Of a stretch of DNA of 64,000 nt, positions 45,957 through 55,499 are shown one piece after another. The translations under genes and the position numbers were made by a program. Under the pieces are notes generated by a model that was not told the DNA's origin, searched no databases, and worked only from the letters and a program-made list of their open reading frames with translations. Each line of letters opens with the position of its first letter. Positions within the stretch are counted from its first letter, which is position 1. Where the stretch lies: the NCBI RefSeq assembly GCF_002289565.1, contig NZ_NTFY01000014.1, positions 123,016-187,015 on the forward strand, given 5' to 3'. Source of the stretch: Rhodopirellula sp. SM50. GTDB lineage: Bacteria > Planctomycetota > Planctomycetia > Pirellulales > Pirellulaceae.

Positions 45957-48425
45957 TCAATCAACCGCTCGCCGCCGCACCTGATCCATCCACCAATCGG
46001 CGTCGACGGCAATCGAGACACGATCGCTCAACTCGGGGTCTTCGAAATACTTCGAAATCGCTTGCCCGCTGACCAGATACGCTTCACGCTCCAACCTCTG
46101 CAACTCCGCCAACTCGCCGCCGAACGCTAAATTCTCATCACTCAACCAACGGTCCAATAAGAATCGACAGAGCTCATCGACATAACGATCTGCCCGTGTC
46201 CGTTCGACCGCCAACCACCACTGCGTCGGCTTGTGGCTGTACTCGCCGGCGAATTGTTCGCCAAGCGTCTGGGACTGATACTGCCGCCAACTGCGGATCA
46301 AACTGTTGCGCCGAGACTCTCTGACGAGCTCTCGATCGGGCACCAACTGAATCAACTCCTTGAGTTGAGGCGTCACCCCGTCCTGATCGACATAGGCGAA
46401 AATCACGCGGGCCGCGATCAGGTCTGCGATCTCAGCCACCCCCATCAAGACGTTGAAGTTCGCCGAACCATCGACGGCTTGCTCCCGAGTCAGACGCGAC
46501 CACTTCAACAACACCCGGACCGCATCGAACTGTTTCTCGCGCGCGTCGGCGAACTGCGGCGCGGCCGGATACACGTGGGGCTCCAAATAGGCCGCGAGGT
46601 TGTATTGCGCGTAGTTTTGATGAAGCTGCAATGGATAGTAAGATCGCACATTGATGATCTGCATCACCTCCTTGAACGACAGATGCCGGCCGATGCTATC
46701 GGTTGCCGACAGTTCCTTTGCGATTCGATCATCGCGCCCTTCCGGATCCACGGCCGCTTTCAAGGCCAAGGTCTCGAGCCGTCGAACGTATGCCGGGTCC
46801 AAGATCGCGATCTTGTCGGCAGTCGGATCGACGCGGGGTAGATCGATGGAATACATCTGTTGTCGCCAGGCGACACGTGGGGCCGGCGTGGTGGCGTAGC
46901 GTGCCCCGAGCACCACGACATACGGCAAAAACAACGCAGCAATGATGAATCCGATCATCGGCACCACGTAGTCTTTTCCCTTCTCACCGGCCATCCATTT
47001 CGGCGTCAGTCGCCACGATGCCAGCAGCAAGATCACCGACGACAGCAACAAAACAGCCGAGGCGCGCGTGTAGAACATCAACAGTCCGGCGAGGACGAAC
47101 GCCGCCAACTGAACAAACACCGGCCCGGCGAAGAACGCCAACGTCGGCCGCGGCGACCACTGTGAAACCAACTGCGTCAGCGCAAACCCTGCGAAGACGA
47201 CCATGACCGTGATCGTCAACCGGTTGTCCCAGCTCCACGCCATCTCGTGGTCAGCATCGGCCGCATCGCGATAAACTCCCGCCAACACAATGCTTGCCAG
47301 GACGATCGCCGTGACACACAGTGTCGGTCCGACGCGAGTCAGCCAAACCCTCGTCGGCGAGATGCCACGGTCATACAAAAACACGCATCGTTTTCGCACC
47401 GAATCGCCGTAAAACGTCAGCGCCGCGATCATGAACAGCGGCAAGATGCAAATTGAATGGCCGACCACCAACATCTCCTCGCTCGACGAGCCGGTGAACA
47501 AAGCACCGGCGATCGCCACCATCGTCAGCAAGGCGAGCTGCCAACGAATCGGCCGCACGTGCAGCCACAACAGCGCGAGCAACGGTCGCGGTCGACCGAA
47601 AATGATTGCCCCGGCGAGCTTGGACGACGCCACGTCCTGGGGAGGCCGAAACGCGCCGGTCGATAACTCTCCCAGCGCTCGCCCGGCACGCCGAGAGTCC
47701 GGCCAAGTCAATCGTCGCCAGGCCGCAAAAAAACTGAGACCGGCGAGCACGAACAGCCCCGCCACAATCAGCACAGTGAACGTTCCGATATTTTGCTGAA
47801 TCACACGCTGCGGCGGACCACGAAACTGTGCCGAGGGAAGGATGACCACTGCCGCGTACATCACGCCCCAAATCGACGCGATCACGAGCGGAACCAACGT
47901 CACCAGGGCCGTGATCGGGGACCGAAACCAATAGGCCGTCGTAAAGCTGGAAAGCATCACCGCGATGCTCAACGCCACCGCACCGGCGCAGTGAATCCGG
48001 AACGGCTCGGGCAGTCCGCTACTCTGGCGAATCCGATTGATCCAATAGTCGCTCAGCGCGGACCAATACGCCAGAAAGCAGATCGTTGCGACAGCCCACG
48101 CCAATAATAAACAGGCGCTCGTGACCAACAACTTGCTCGCCGCGATCGTCTTCCAGCCGGCGGGCAGGGTCTGCAGCCAAGCCAACGAACCGCTCTCCTC
48201 CTCGCCACCGATCAACACCGCGGGTGCACCACAGGCGATCAGCATCGGCAGCAACATCCAGATCGCGTAGGCCAACCCCATCCGCTCGGTGCCGACGCGG
48301 CTCACCCCGGCGAACAGCTCCAACAACACGAAAAACCCCACGATCAACGCCGGCGTGGCGATCGCCAACGTCCGCACCGTTCGCGCGTCCTTCCAAATCA
48401 TTCGCTGCAGGATTTTTCGATTCAT
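45957..48425 (-). CDS. Large ABC-2 type permease with soluble C-terminal domain, copy 2
   Basis: 822 residues; starts MNRKILQRMIWKDARTVRTLAI. About twelve hydrophobic helices occupy residues ~15-530, with a conserved block APAVLIGGEEESGSLAWLQTLPAGW. A soluble region of ~280 residues follows the last helix (VPMIGFIIAALFLPYVVV), much longer than in ordinary ABC-2 permeases. It is a paralog of the upstream gene, with the same start, the same GGEEESGSL..LQTLP block and the same C-terminal ESRRNSLIRSW / QSRRNSLIASW block. The 13-base gap between them shows one operon. With the ATPase at 51019 they likely form a heterodimeric transporter, YtrBCD-like in layout. Substrate unknown. Confidence 0.85.
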   Translation of the reverse strand: MNRKILQRMIWKDARTVRTLAIATPALIVGFFVLLELFAGVSRVGTERMGLAYAIWMLLPMLIACGAPAVLIGGEEESGSLAWLQTLPAGWKTIAASKLLVTSACLLLAWAVATICFLAYWSALSDYWINRIRQSSGLPEPFRIHCAGAVALSIAVMLSSFTTAYWFRSPITALVTLVPLVIASIWGVMYAAVVILPSAQFRGPPQRVIQQNIGTFTVLIVAGLFVLAGLSFFAAWRRLTWPDSRRAGRALGELSTGAFRPPQDVASSKLAGAIIFGRPRPLLALLWLHVRPIRWQLALLTMVAIAGALFTGSSSEEMLVVGHSICILPLFMIAALTFYGDSVRKRCVFLYDRGISPTRVWLTRVGPTLCVTAIVLASIVLAGVYRDAADADHEMAWSWDNRLTITVMVVFAGFALTQLVSQWSPRPTLAFFAGPVFVQLAAFVLAGLLMFYTRASAVLLLSSVILLLASWRLTPKWMAGEKGKDYVVPMIGFIIAALFLPYVVVLGARYATTPAPRVAWRQQMYSIDLPRVDPTADKIAILDPAYVRRLETLALKAAVDPEGRDDRIAKELSATDSIGRHLSFKEVMQIINVRSYYPLQLHQNYAQYNLAAYLEPHVYPAAPQFADAREKQFDAVRVLLKWSRLTREQAVDGSANFNVLMGVAEIADLIAARVIFAYVDQDGVTPQLKELIQLVPDRELVRESRRNSLIRSWRQYQSQTLGEQFAGEYSHKPTQWWLAVERTRADRYVDELCRFLLDRWLSDENLAFGGELAELQRLEREAYLVSGQAISKYFEDPELSDRVSIAVDADWWMDQVRRRAVD

Positions 48426-48438
48426 CGTCGTGCTCCGC

Positions 48439-50874
48439 TCATCTGACGCGATTCTTTAAACGTTTGATCGACTCGTGGGCTTGAAACTCGTAGAGCGGAC
48501 GCATCAGTTCGGTCAGATCCGCTTGCTCGGCCGAGTACACAAAGTTTGGTATCTCCCAAACCCCAATCATCGCCCCTGATCGCCAATGCTGTTCGGCAAG
48601 CATGACGGTTTGATCGACAAATCGTTGCCGCCGCAACGCTTCAATCGATCGAATGAACTCGGTCCGCGGCAGTGGTGACCTGCTGCCGAACGACAACGAC
48701 GGATCGCGATTGGTGACGCCGGCTTGCCATGACGCGATCAAGCTGTTGCGGCGTGATTGCGACACCAGCGAGTCTTCGGGAAACATGCCGGCCAGCTCCC
48801 TGATCTCAGGCGTCATCGAGCGTTCATCGAGATGTCGCTGCAGGATGGCTGCGGCGATCCATTCGGCGTACTCCGAAACCCTGCTCAACCGCTCGAACGA
48901 TGTCTGACCGAAACGCGCTTCCTGACGAACCATCCCGGACCATTTCAGCAACACCCGAGCGACACGCAATTCCAGCTCAAGCTGATCGGCTCCGAAGCGA
49001 ACATACCCATCCGCTCCCATGCTGAACGAATACCCTCTCGCCCCCGCGCTGGACGCATACCCTTCCGGCCAATAGGGAATACGCGCGACCAGTTCATTGA
49101 AGGACACGAATTCCGCGACGGTCGTCGTCGCCGCCAGTTCTTGGGCCAACCGTTCGTCGAAACCATCGCTCCGGGGCGGCGTCAGCAACTCATCGCGCAA
49201 GAACCCGTTCCAAAACACGTCCCGGTTCGGGACGGCCGCCGGATAGATTTCGACTCGATGGTGGTCTGCCGGTCGCGGCGGGAACTCGTACGCCAACCTC
49301 TGCGTTCGCCACTGCGTCTGCTCCGCAGGGATCGTCGCACTTCGTCCGCCGAGGACCAGGATGTAGGGCAAAATGATCGCCAGCGAGAAATAGCCGACGA
49401 ATCGAGTGGTGTAACTCCGCCCGGTCGATCCGGACAACCAGCGTGGTGTCAGTCGCCACGAGGCAAACAGCAACACCGGCATCGACGCCATCGCGGCCAA
49501 CAGCGAGCCCTCACGGTACGCATCAAACAAGGGGTAAAACAGCAGGAACGCCAGGACGGCGCAGACGGGCGAGGCCAAAAACGCGAACACCGGCCGTGGC
49601 GCCCACTGCGAGACCAGTTGGCACAACGCGTAACCGACAAACAACAGCATCAAAGATAACGTCAGCTCGTCAAACCAAAGTAGTCCGTACTGGTGCGTCA
49701 GATTCCAAAGCAACTGGTTCAACAGCAGAACGAGGCAAATCAGCCCGCATGCGATCGCCGTCGGCATCAACCGCGTCCGCCAGATCAACGTTGGGGAAAC
49801 GCCGCGATCGGCCAAGAACACACAGCGTTTGCGAACCGAATCTCCATAGAACGTTGAACCGGCGATCCCAAACAACGCCATGGCCGTCACCAGGCTCGCC
49901 AGTTCTTCCCCATTGCCTCGACCCCACACGGCGAACGTGACGCCGAGCACGCCGACGAGTGTCAGGATCAACAGAACCCAAACGTTTTGTCGGGCCGCCT
50001 GCCACAGCAACGCGTGCGTCTTCGTCGGCCGCCGCAAAGCCAAGGAGACGCCGTACCACGACATCGGCACGGTGCTGGGAGGCCGAAAGGCGTCGCCGGA
50101 AACACGTTGCTTGATCCGCCCACCGAGCGATTCATCGGGGCCGGCGAGCCGTCGCTTGGCCATCCATTGATGGAGAGCGAACAACACACCGATCGCAACG
50201 ACGATCGGGACCGTCATCACGGACCAAAACTGCAAGGCAGAAATCGATTCCCATCGCGGCCGCCCCTGCAGCCTCGTTTCCAGCCAGTATTCTTCGACGC
50301 TGACAAACGCAATCGCAAACACAACCATCGCCGGCAACACCGCCAACAGCGCGTTGATCGGTGAACGGAACCAATACGCCAAAATAAATCCGGTCAGCAA
50401 CAAGGCCAGACTGAACACCCACTGCGAAAAGACCGCGACGGCCGACCAGTCCGGCGCATTGCGTGTGTTTTCGGCCCACGCGACGACATGGTCGGGCAGA
50501 ATCGTCCACTGCAGCCAATACAGAATACTGGCCAAGATCCATCCGGCCACGAGCGCCGCGAAGGCAACCATCAATTTGCTCAGCGCGACGCCACGCCAAC
50601 TGACCGGCAGCGTCCTCAACCACGTCAGCGATCCGCTCTCCTCTTCACCCCCGACCAGCAGCGCCGGGGCACCAAAAGCGAGCAGATTCGGCAGCACGAT
50701 CCAAATCATTCGCGACAGGCCGAGCCGCACTTGATTGTCTACGTCCATCACCGCGTCGGCGATCAACCACAACAGCGCGTTGAATCCGAAGATCGCCGCC
50801 AGCGTCGCGATCGCCAACGGAGCGAGCGTTCGAGCGTCTTTCCAGATCAATCGCTGCATCACTTTTTGATTCAT
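48439..50874 (-). CDS. Large ABC-2 type permease with soluble C-terminal domain, copy 1
   Basis: 811 residues; starts MNQKVMQRLIWKDARTLAPLAIA. Same architecture as copy 2: about twelve helices to residue ~510, the block APALLVGGEEESGSLTWLRTLP, and a ~290-residue soluble C-terminus (SQSRRNSLIASWQAGV). The segment STFYGDSVRKRCVFLADRGVSPT, between helices, is nearly identical in both copies (TFYGDSVRKRCVFLYDRGISPT). They are therefore ancient tandem duplicates that have since diverged. A 144-base gap with a family G repeat separates it from the ATPase gene. Confidence 0.85.
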   Translation of the reverse strand: MNQKVMQRLIWKDARTLAPLAIATLAAIFGFNALLWLIADAVMDVDNQVRLGLSRMIWIVLPNLLAFGAPALLVGGEEESGSLTWLRTLPVSWRGVALSKLMVAFAALVAGWILASILYWLQWTILPDHVVAWAENTRNAPDWSAVAVFSQWVFSLALLLTGFILAYWFRSPINALLAVLPAMVVFAIAFVSVEEYWLETRLQGRPRWESISALQFWSVMTVPIVVAIGVLFALHQWMAKRRLAGPDESLGGRIKQRVSGDAFRPPSTVPMSWYGVSLALRRPTKTHALLWQAARQNVWVLLILTLVGVLGVTFAVWGRGNGEELASLVTAMALFGIAGSTFYGDSVRKRCVFLADRGVSPTLIWRTRLMPTAIACGLICLVLLLNQLLWNLTHQYGLLWFDELTLSLMLLFVGYALCQLVSQWAPRPVFAFLASPVCAVLAFLLFYPLFDAYREGSLLAAMASMPVLLFASWRLTPRWLSGSTGRSYTTRFVGYFSLAIILPYILVLGGRSATIPAEQTQWRTQRLAYEFPPRPADHHRVEIYPAAVPNRDVFWNGFLRDELLTPPRSDGFDERLAQELAATTTVAEFVSFNELVARIPYWPEGYASSAGARGYSFSMGADGYVRFGADQLELELRVARVLLKWSGMVRQEARFGQTSFERLSRVSEYAEWIAAAILQRHLDERSMTPEIRELAGMFPEDSLVSQSRRNSLIASWQAGVTNRDPSLSFGSRSPLPRTEFIRSIEALRRQRFVDQTVMLAEQHWRSGAMIGVWEIPNFVYSAEQADLTELMRPLYEFQAHESIKRLKNRVR

Positions 50875-50916
50875 CTTTCCGTCTCACGTTGGCAATGGTT
50901 CACTTTTCCTTCACCC

Positions 50917-50975
50917 ACCGCCACTCTCCTGGCAGGAGGGTCGAGCGAAGCGAGGGGAGGTCGATCGGTCGTCGC
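50917..50975. repeat. Family G repeat between ATPase and permease genes
   Basis: CACCGCCACTCTCCTGGCAGGAGGGTCGAGCGAAGCGAGGGGAGGTC-type sequence, matching 25125-25205. It sits inside the operon, in the 144-base gap between the two genes. Confidence 0.75.
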
Positions 50976-51018
50976 GTTCAATGGTTCCGGATCAGCACGA
51001 TTTCCAAACCCTCACCCT

Positions 51019-51963
51019 TCACACCGCCGACACACCCGACGTGGGTTTCGCCTTCTCCCGTTGCTGCGACGGTCGGACCGCGTTGGTGTCACAGACCGCC
51101 ACAAAGATCTCTTCCAGCGTCGGCGCCTCCTCGTCGACCTTGATCACGCCCGACGCGTCGCCATAGTCGCTGCGCCAGTCGTCGGCCAAATCGCGGACGA
51201 TCCATCGCATCTGGCGACCGTTCTTGGCTTCGGTCAAAACTTCGCCGCGAGGCATCAGCACGGCCGCATCGCCGTGCTCCAGCGTTGCCGTGACGACACG
51301 CGTGGAATCACGCAGCGCCTCCAACGGCTGGACAAGTTTTAAATCGCCCTGATGCAAAATGCCGATCCAATCCGCGACGCGTTCGACCTCGTTGATCTGG
51401 TGACTGGAAAGCAGCACGGTGCGGCCCAGCGATGCCCGGTCGACCATCGATTCCAAAAATTGTCGGCGAACCATCGGATCGAGTCCGCTGGTCGGTTCGT
51501 CGAGAATCAACAGCTCTGGATCGTGCGAGGTGGCCAACGCAAGCGCGACTTTGGCACGCTGCCCCTTGCTCATGTTCTTCAACTTGACGCCGGGCGGGAC
51601 GTCGAAGCCCATCAACGTTTCCGCATAACGTCCGGGAAACTCGTCGTCGTAAAACGCCGACGTGAACCAGCCGATTTCGTCCGCGGTCATCCATTCGTAC
51701 ATCGCCGGCGAATCCGAAACATATCCGGTCTGTTGACGAATCTTTTGGCCGTCCTTCAAGCACGACAACCCCAGCACCGTGGCGGACCCGCTGTCCGGTT
51801 TCAGAGACCCGGTCAAAATCCGAATCATGGTGGTTTTCCCGGCACCGTTTTCGCCGAGCAACGCAAACACAACGCCCTGGGGAATGTCTAACGTCACGTC
51901 GATCAGGGCACGATTGCGACCGAACGATTTGCTGATGTTCTGCAAGGAAATGACGGCGTTCAT
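51019..51963 (-). CDS. ABC transporter ATP-binding protein (YtrB-like)
   Basis: 314 residues from ATG 51963 (MNAVISLQNISKSFGR). Walker A is LLGENGAGKTT, the signature is MSKGQRAKV, Walker B LLILDEPTSGLDP and the H-loop LLSSHQINEVE. The ~90 residues after the nucleotide-binding domain form an accessory domain. It follows the GntR gene by 38 bases and precedes the two permeases, the usual regulator-ATPase-permease order of Ytr-type operons. Those respond to cell-envelope stress in Bacillus; the trigger here is unknown. Confidence 0.93.
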   Translation of the reverse strand: MNAVISLQNISKSFGRNRALIDVTLDIPQGVVFALLGENGAGKTTMIRILTGSLKPDSGSATVLGLSCLKDGQKIRQQTGYVSDSPAMYEWMTADEIGWFTSAFYDDEFPGRYAETLMGFDVPPGVKLKNMSKGQRAKVALALATSHDPELLILDEPTSGLDPMVRRQFLESMVDRASLGRTVLLSSHQINEVERVADWIGILHQGDLKLVQPLEALRDSTRVVTATLEHGDAAVLMPRGEVLTEAKNGRQMRWIVRDLADDWRSDYGDASGVIKVDEEAPTLEEIFVAVCDTNAVRPSQQREKAKPTSGVSAV

Positions 51964-52001
51964 GTCAGGATGCTTCCCTGGGAAAGACAAGTGGAGAAGG
52001 G

Positions 52002-52424
52002 TCAGGAATTGCCGTTGCCAGAGGCGTGTTGGGCGTTTTCTATCATTGCGGATTGCCGGTCCAATTCCGCGTCGAACAATTCTCGCAGCTCCGCGGTCGT
52101 CATCCCGCCGGCCAGCGCATCGGACAACGCCCGCCGAACACTTTCGGCGACCAAAGAATTACGGGCCTTGGTGCAACGTTTCATCGCGTCACGGCGGACC
52201 ACCATCCCGCGGCCCCGCAACGGCTCGAGCACGTGATCGGACTGTAACTCTTGATAGGCCCGGGCGATCGTGTTGGAATTGATCGCCAAGTCGTTGGCCA
52301 GCTGCCGAACGCTGGGGACCATTTGCCCGCCGACCAAAATCCCGTCAGCCACGGCCAGTTTGACCTGACGTACGATTTGCTCGTAGATCGGTAGATCGCC
52401 ATCGGCGTCGATTGAAAAGAACAT
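52002..52424 (-). CDS. GntR-family repressor, YtrA-like
   Basis: About 140 residues from ATG 52424 (MFFSIDADGDLPIYEQIVRQ); an ATG at 52433 is also possible. The frame reaches 52469, but that start would lie within the operator. The winged helix is GILVGGQMVPSVRQLANDLAINSNTIARAYQEL with the wing DHVLEPLRGRGMVV. The short, mostly helical C-terminus with no ligand-binding domain is the YtrA subfamily form. It probably represses its own operon (ATPase and two permeases) through the palindrome at 52453-52478. Confidence 0.92.
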   Translation of the reverse strand: MFFSIDADGDLPIYEQIVRQVKLAVADGILVGGQMVPSVRQLANDLAINSNTIARAYQELQSDHVLEPLRGRGMVVRRDAMKRCTKARNSLVAESVRRALSDALAGGMTTAELRELFDAELDRQSAMIENAQHASGNGNS

Positions 52425-52452
52425 CCAAGCCATCCCATGTGAAAGCGGCCTT

Positions 52453-52478
52453 CGGTGTACCCGTGTCATGGTACACCG
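52453..52478. promoter_or_regulatory. Palindromic operator of the GntR-ABC operon
   Basis: CGGTGTACC (52453-52461) and GGTACACCG (52470-52478), a perfect 9-bp inverted repeat with an 8-base spacer, about 30 bases before the GntR start. The GTGTAC..GTACAC form fits a GntR/YtrA-type site. Confidence 0.72.
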
Positions 52479-52505
52479 CGTCGCCTGGTGCTGTCAAGCA
52501 AAAAA

Positions 52506-52556
52506 GTGGGATAGGCTTCCAGCCTGTCGTGCTGACAGGCTGGAAGCCTATCCCAC
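52506..52556 (-). terminator. Perfect 23-bp hairpin (family E) acting as terminator
   Basis: Stem of 23 bp, GTGGGATAGGCTTCCAGCCT + GTC (52506-52528) with its complement at 52534-52556 and a 5-base loop GTGCT. On the minus strand it is followed by TTTTTT, so it would end transcription of the gene at 52562-53521. The same arms occur singly at 24303 and 27218. Confidence 0.8.
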
Positions 52557-52561
52557 AGCAA

Positions 52562-53521
52562 CTACAACTCCTCCCGCTCGAACGCCGGGATCCCGCGCCC
52601 TTGGATCAATCGTAAGGCCACGACCAACGCCAACGCCGCGACCGGAATCGCCAAGGGCAATCCGAGTCCGAAGACGCTGAAACCGAATCCGACCAGAAAG
52701 AAGACTCCAACGACCAGAAAGAACGAGGTCATCAGGTTCGACTTGGTCATCTCCAGTGATTCCCGCACCACGGCCCCACCGAAGCGACCGTCCATGGCCA
52801 GCGGAATGACCGGCCACAACCGCATCGCCGAGAGCGTCAGCAACAGGATCGCCCCCACGAACGCCCCGACCGTCATCAACAGATGGATCTCAGTCGCCTG
52901 GACGTTGCTGCCGACATTCATGATCGCGATGGCCAGACCGATGACGACTGCCACGTACGCGATCGCGATGGTCATCGCAGCCAGCAGCGAAAGAAACACA
53001 GCGGTCGGGGGGACGAACCATGACCGGTTCTTCTGCGGTGGATCGTCGTCCAGTTCAGGGCCGGCGTCGCAAACATCCAGCGACAGGTTCAGCGCGAACC
53101 AGACCGAATAGACCGTCACCAACACAAACCACGGTGACGCGACCGCAAGCCACAGCAACGCCTGCTTCAGATTGGTGCTCGCCATGTCGCTCAAATACAC
53201 CAGCGGCAAGAGCAGACCCAACACCATCAGTACTGACGGCATCAGGAACGGCATCAACAGAGGACGACGTCTTTCGACGAAGACCGCTTGCGTGTCCGCA
53301 AAGATGTGTTCGATCGGGATCTTGCGATAGCGTTTGACCGCGACCGGATGCGGCGTCGGTTGCGGCGTGACCACCGCGGTCGGCTTGCGCTCCAAGACCG
53401 ATGGTGCCGCGGCGATGAACTGAGTCTGGCAGGCCGGACAAACCGCCGCCTTGCCGTCCGCCTCGATCGGCAATTCGAGCGACGCGTTACAGGACGGACA
53501 GGATTGTTGAAAGGAGCTCAT
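52562..53521 (-). CDS. Zinc-ribbon multi-helix membrane protein
   Basis: 319 residues. An N-terminal zinc ribbon has CPSC ... CPAC (MSSFQQSCPSCNASLELPI, AAVCPACQTQF). A Pro-rich linker follows, then about six membrane helices (LLMPFLMPSVLMVLGLLLPLV near residue 88; ALLWLAVASPWFVLVTVYSV; AMTIAIAYVAVVIGLAIAIM; LLMTVGAFVGAILLLTLSAM; SFFLVVGVFFLVGFGFSVFG). The ribbon plus helices layout is common in planctomycetes, where it is unassigned. The hairpin at 52506 ends the gene. Confidence 0.82.
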   Translation of the reverse strand: MSSFQQSCPSCNASLELPIEADGKAAVCPACQTQFIAAAPSVLERKPTAVVTPQPTPHPVAVKRYRKIPIEHIFADTQAVFVERRRPLLMPFLMPSVLMVLGLLLPLVYLSDMASTNLKQALLWLAVASPWFVLVTVYSVWFALNLSLDVCDAGPELDDDPPQKNRSWFVPPTAVFLSLLAAMTIAIAYVAVVIGLAIAIMNVGSNVQATEIHLLMTVGAFVGAILLLTLSAMRLWPVIPLAMDGRFGGAVVRESLEMTKSNLMTSFFLVVGVFFLVGFGFSVFGLGLPLAIPVAALALVVALRLIQGRGIPAFEREEL

Positions 53522-53578
53522 CGCCGCAGTTTAACATCGCGCGGACATGCGCGGTGGGGGATGTGCTTGACGTCGATG

Positions 53579-53657
53579 GTAGCGGCAGGGCGCGAGCCCT
53601 CCGGTCGCGCTTCAAAAACACCTTGAAAGACCGGAGGGCTCGCGCCCTACCGCTAAC
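53579..53657. repeat. Family A repeat, near-perfect palindrome
   Basis: GTAGCGGCAGGGCGCGAGCC and its complement GGCTCGCGCCCTACCGCTAA enclose a ~25-base loop; the best-conserved copy of the family in this window. Confidence 0.9.
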
Positions 53658-53738
53658 AAAAAACACCCCGCTTGGCGTCAAAGTAGATGGCATTGGTATC
53701 GGCCTTGCCGGACACCGGATGGCGTGCGCCGTTCCGCC

Positions 53739-55499
53739 CTACGCCGCAAGCAGCGCCACCACCAGCAACCCGACCGCAACGCCATCGGCGACCTGCACCC
53801 GATCGCTGCCAGCGCTGCGTCGCAAATGATCGAGCAAACGGCCGGTGGGGCAGCCCAGACGGCAGTAGCCCATCGGCACAAATGCCGAAAACAACAACGT
53901 GACCCCGGCCAACGTCAACGCCGTCCACGAAGCGATGCGATAAAGATACGCATGGAACGGCTCCCACGACGACAGGTCGGTCGTCGGTGACCACAACAGC
54001 GTCAGATAACCGATCACCAGCGTCGTGCCCGGCAAGAATTTCAACACCGCAATCAACCGAGCGGGTGGCTTCCAATATCGCTTGCTGTTGTGGTGCGGTC
54101 GCAGCAATTGCTGCAGCGCCCCGTGCGGGCAAAGATGATTGCAGTAGGGATTGGATTTCCAGCCGACCGGCGCGACAAACGCGACGATCGCGATCGCGGC
54201 CAGCGCGGGTGCCAACCGCCACGCAATCCCCCCTCCGCTCCAGCCCGCCACCAGCGCCATCGAAATCAGATTGCCCGACCAGATCCCGATCACCGCGATC
54301 ACCGCAACCAACCACAGCCTGCGGATTCGCTGATGGCGAAACCACCCTCGCATCCGAAACAGCGGGATCAAACACAAGACGAGCACGCAGCCCACGTCCG
54401 CTGCCGTGATCCGCATCTCCAGCGCATCGACCACTCGATGGCGCCAGTTGCTCCAAGTCGATTCGTCTGCCTGGATCGCTTGTTCCCGTTGCTGCCCGCG
54501 GACTTGGAACCGGCCCGCCGATGCGACCAGGGTTTCCGCAATCGCCATGCTGGTCATCGTTGCCCCGGAAACCCCTTCGACCCGTTCGGCTTCCAAATCC
54601 ATGTCGGCCAGCCCCGCGAGCGTTCGGCCTTCGAACAGTGCCCAAAATCCGTACTCCGTTTTGCAATAGCGGACATAGGGTTCGTTGTCGAATGAGGATC
54701 GGATCTTGATATCGGCGACCGTCATCGGCGGTTGTTCGCTGTCTTCGGCTGCTCCCGACCGGTCGACTTGAATCAATAACTCGGTCGGTCCCTGGTATCC
54801 GATGATCGAATCCGAGAGCGGGCCGGTGCGAATCACCGTTCCAAGTTCCTGGCCGGCTCGATCAAGCGCGATGACGCGATCACCTTCGACGCGACTTGTC
54901 GACGCGTCGGGAAACCATCCTTGCAATTCTTCCGCGGTGATGGCATCGGGAAACACCAACGAAGGCAGGTCACCCCCGATTCGCCGCAGCACTCCCTTGG
55001 CCAACGCCAACGAAGTCAGCGTCGCGCCGGAGACGGCGTCGACGTTCGTTCCCGGTTCCGGTCCGGTCCATGTCCAGTTGCGAAACTGCTGGAAGAACGC
55101 GTCGTCGTTCTCCACCGCCGTAACGTGTTCCTCGGTGTCGGCGCTATCGATCAGGTCGACGCCGATCAACTGGTAATCGCGATTCAACAAGATCATCGCT
55201 TCGGTGGGTCCGCGATAACCGATGACGTCGGCGGCCTCGGGCAAGGTTCTGGCGACGCGCGCCAGCGACACGCCGTCGGCGTCCTTGACCATCCAAAATC
55301 CATTGGCGTCCTTTGCACCCTCGACCACACTCGCTGTCGGCAGGAACGGACGAATCCGTTCGATCGCCGGCGGGGACGTCCCGCGCTGCGAGGTGGATTG
55401 TTCGCTTCGCGGCGAAGGAATCAGCAGCAAAAGTGCCGCAACCATTGAAACCCGAACGGTGTGCACCGCGATCGCTCGAATTTGACGACGGCGTTCCAT
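53739..55499 (-). CDS. NosR/RnfG-like membrane protein with two FMN-binding domains and CX3CP clusters
   Basis: 586 residues from ATG 55499; the start overlaps the stop of the upstream gene by one base (TGATG). An N-terminal helix precedes two FMN-binding domains, each with the flavinylation motif: DAVSGATLTS near residue 156 and EGVSGATMTS near 313. The Thr in such motifs is attached to FMN by a phosphoester in related proteins. About six membrane helices follow, with two cysteine motifs, NPYCNHLCPHGAL (~453) and GYCRLGCPTGRLL (~545), of the CX3CP type seen in NosR/NapH-like proteins. This suggests electron transfer across the membrane between iron-sulfur or quinone sites and extracytoplasmic flavins. 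The final acceptor is not encoded nearby. Confidence 0.87.
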   Translation of the reverse strand: MERRRQIRAIAVHTVRVSMVAALLLLIPSPRSEQSTSQRGTSPPAIERIRPFLPTASVVEGAKDANGFWMVKDADGVSLARVARTLPEAADVIGYRGPTEAMILLNRDYQLIGVDLIDSADTEEHVTAVENDDAFFQQFRNWTWTGPEPGTNVDAVSGATLTSLALAKGVLRRIGGDLPSLVFPDAITAEELQGWFPDASTSRVEGDRVIALDRAGQELGTVIRTGPLSDSIIGYQGPTELLIQVDRSGAAEDSEQPPMTVADIKIRSSFDNEPYVRYCKTEYGFWALFEGRTLAGLADMDLEAERVEGVSGATMTSMAIAETLVASAGRFQVRGQQREQAIQADESTWSNWRHRVVDALEMRITAADVGCVLVLCLIPLFRMRGWFRHQRIRRLWLVAVIAVIGIWSGNLISMALVAGWSGGGIAWRLAPALAAIAIVAFVAPVGWKSNPYCNHLCPHGALQQLLRPHHNSKRYWKPPARLIAVLKFLPGTTLVIGYLTLLWSPTTDLSSWEPFHAYLYRIASWTALTLAGVTLLFSAFVPMGYCRLGCPTGRLLDHLRRSAGSDRVQVADGVAVGLLVVALLAA

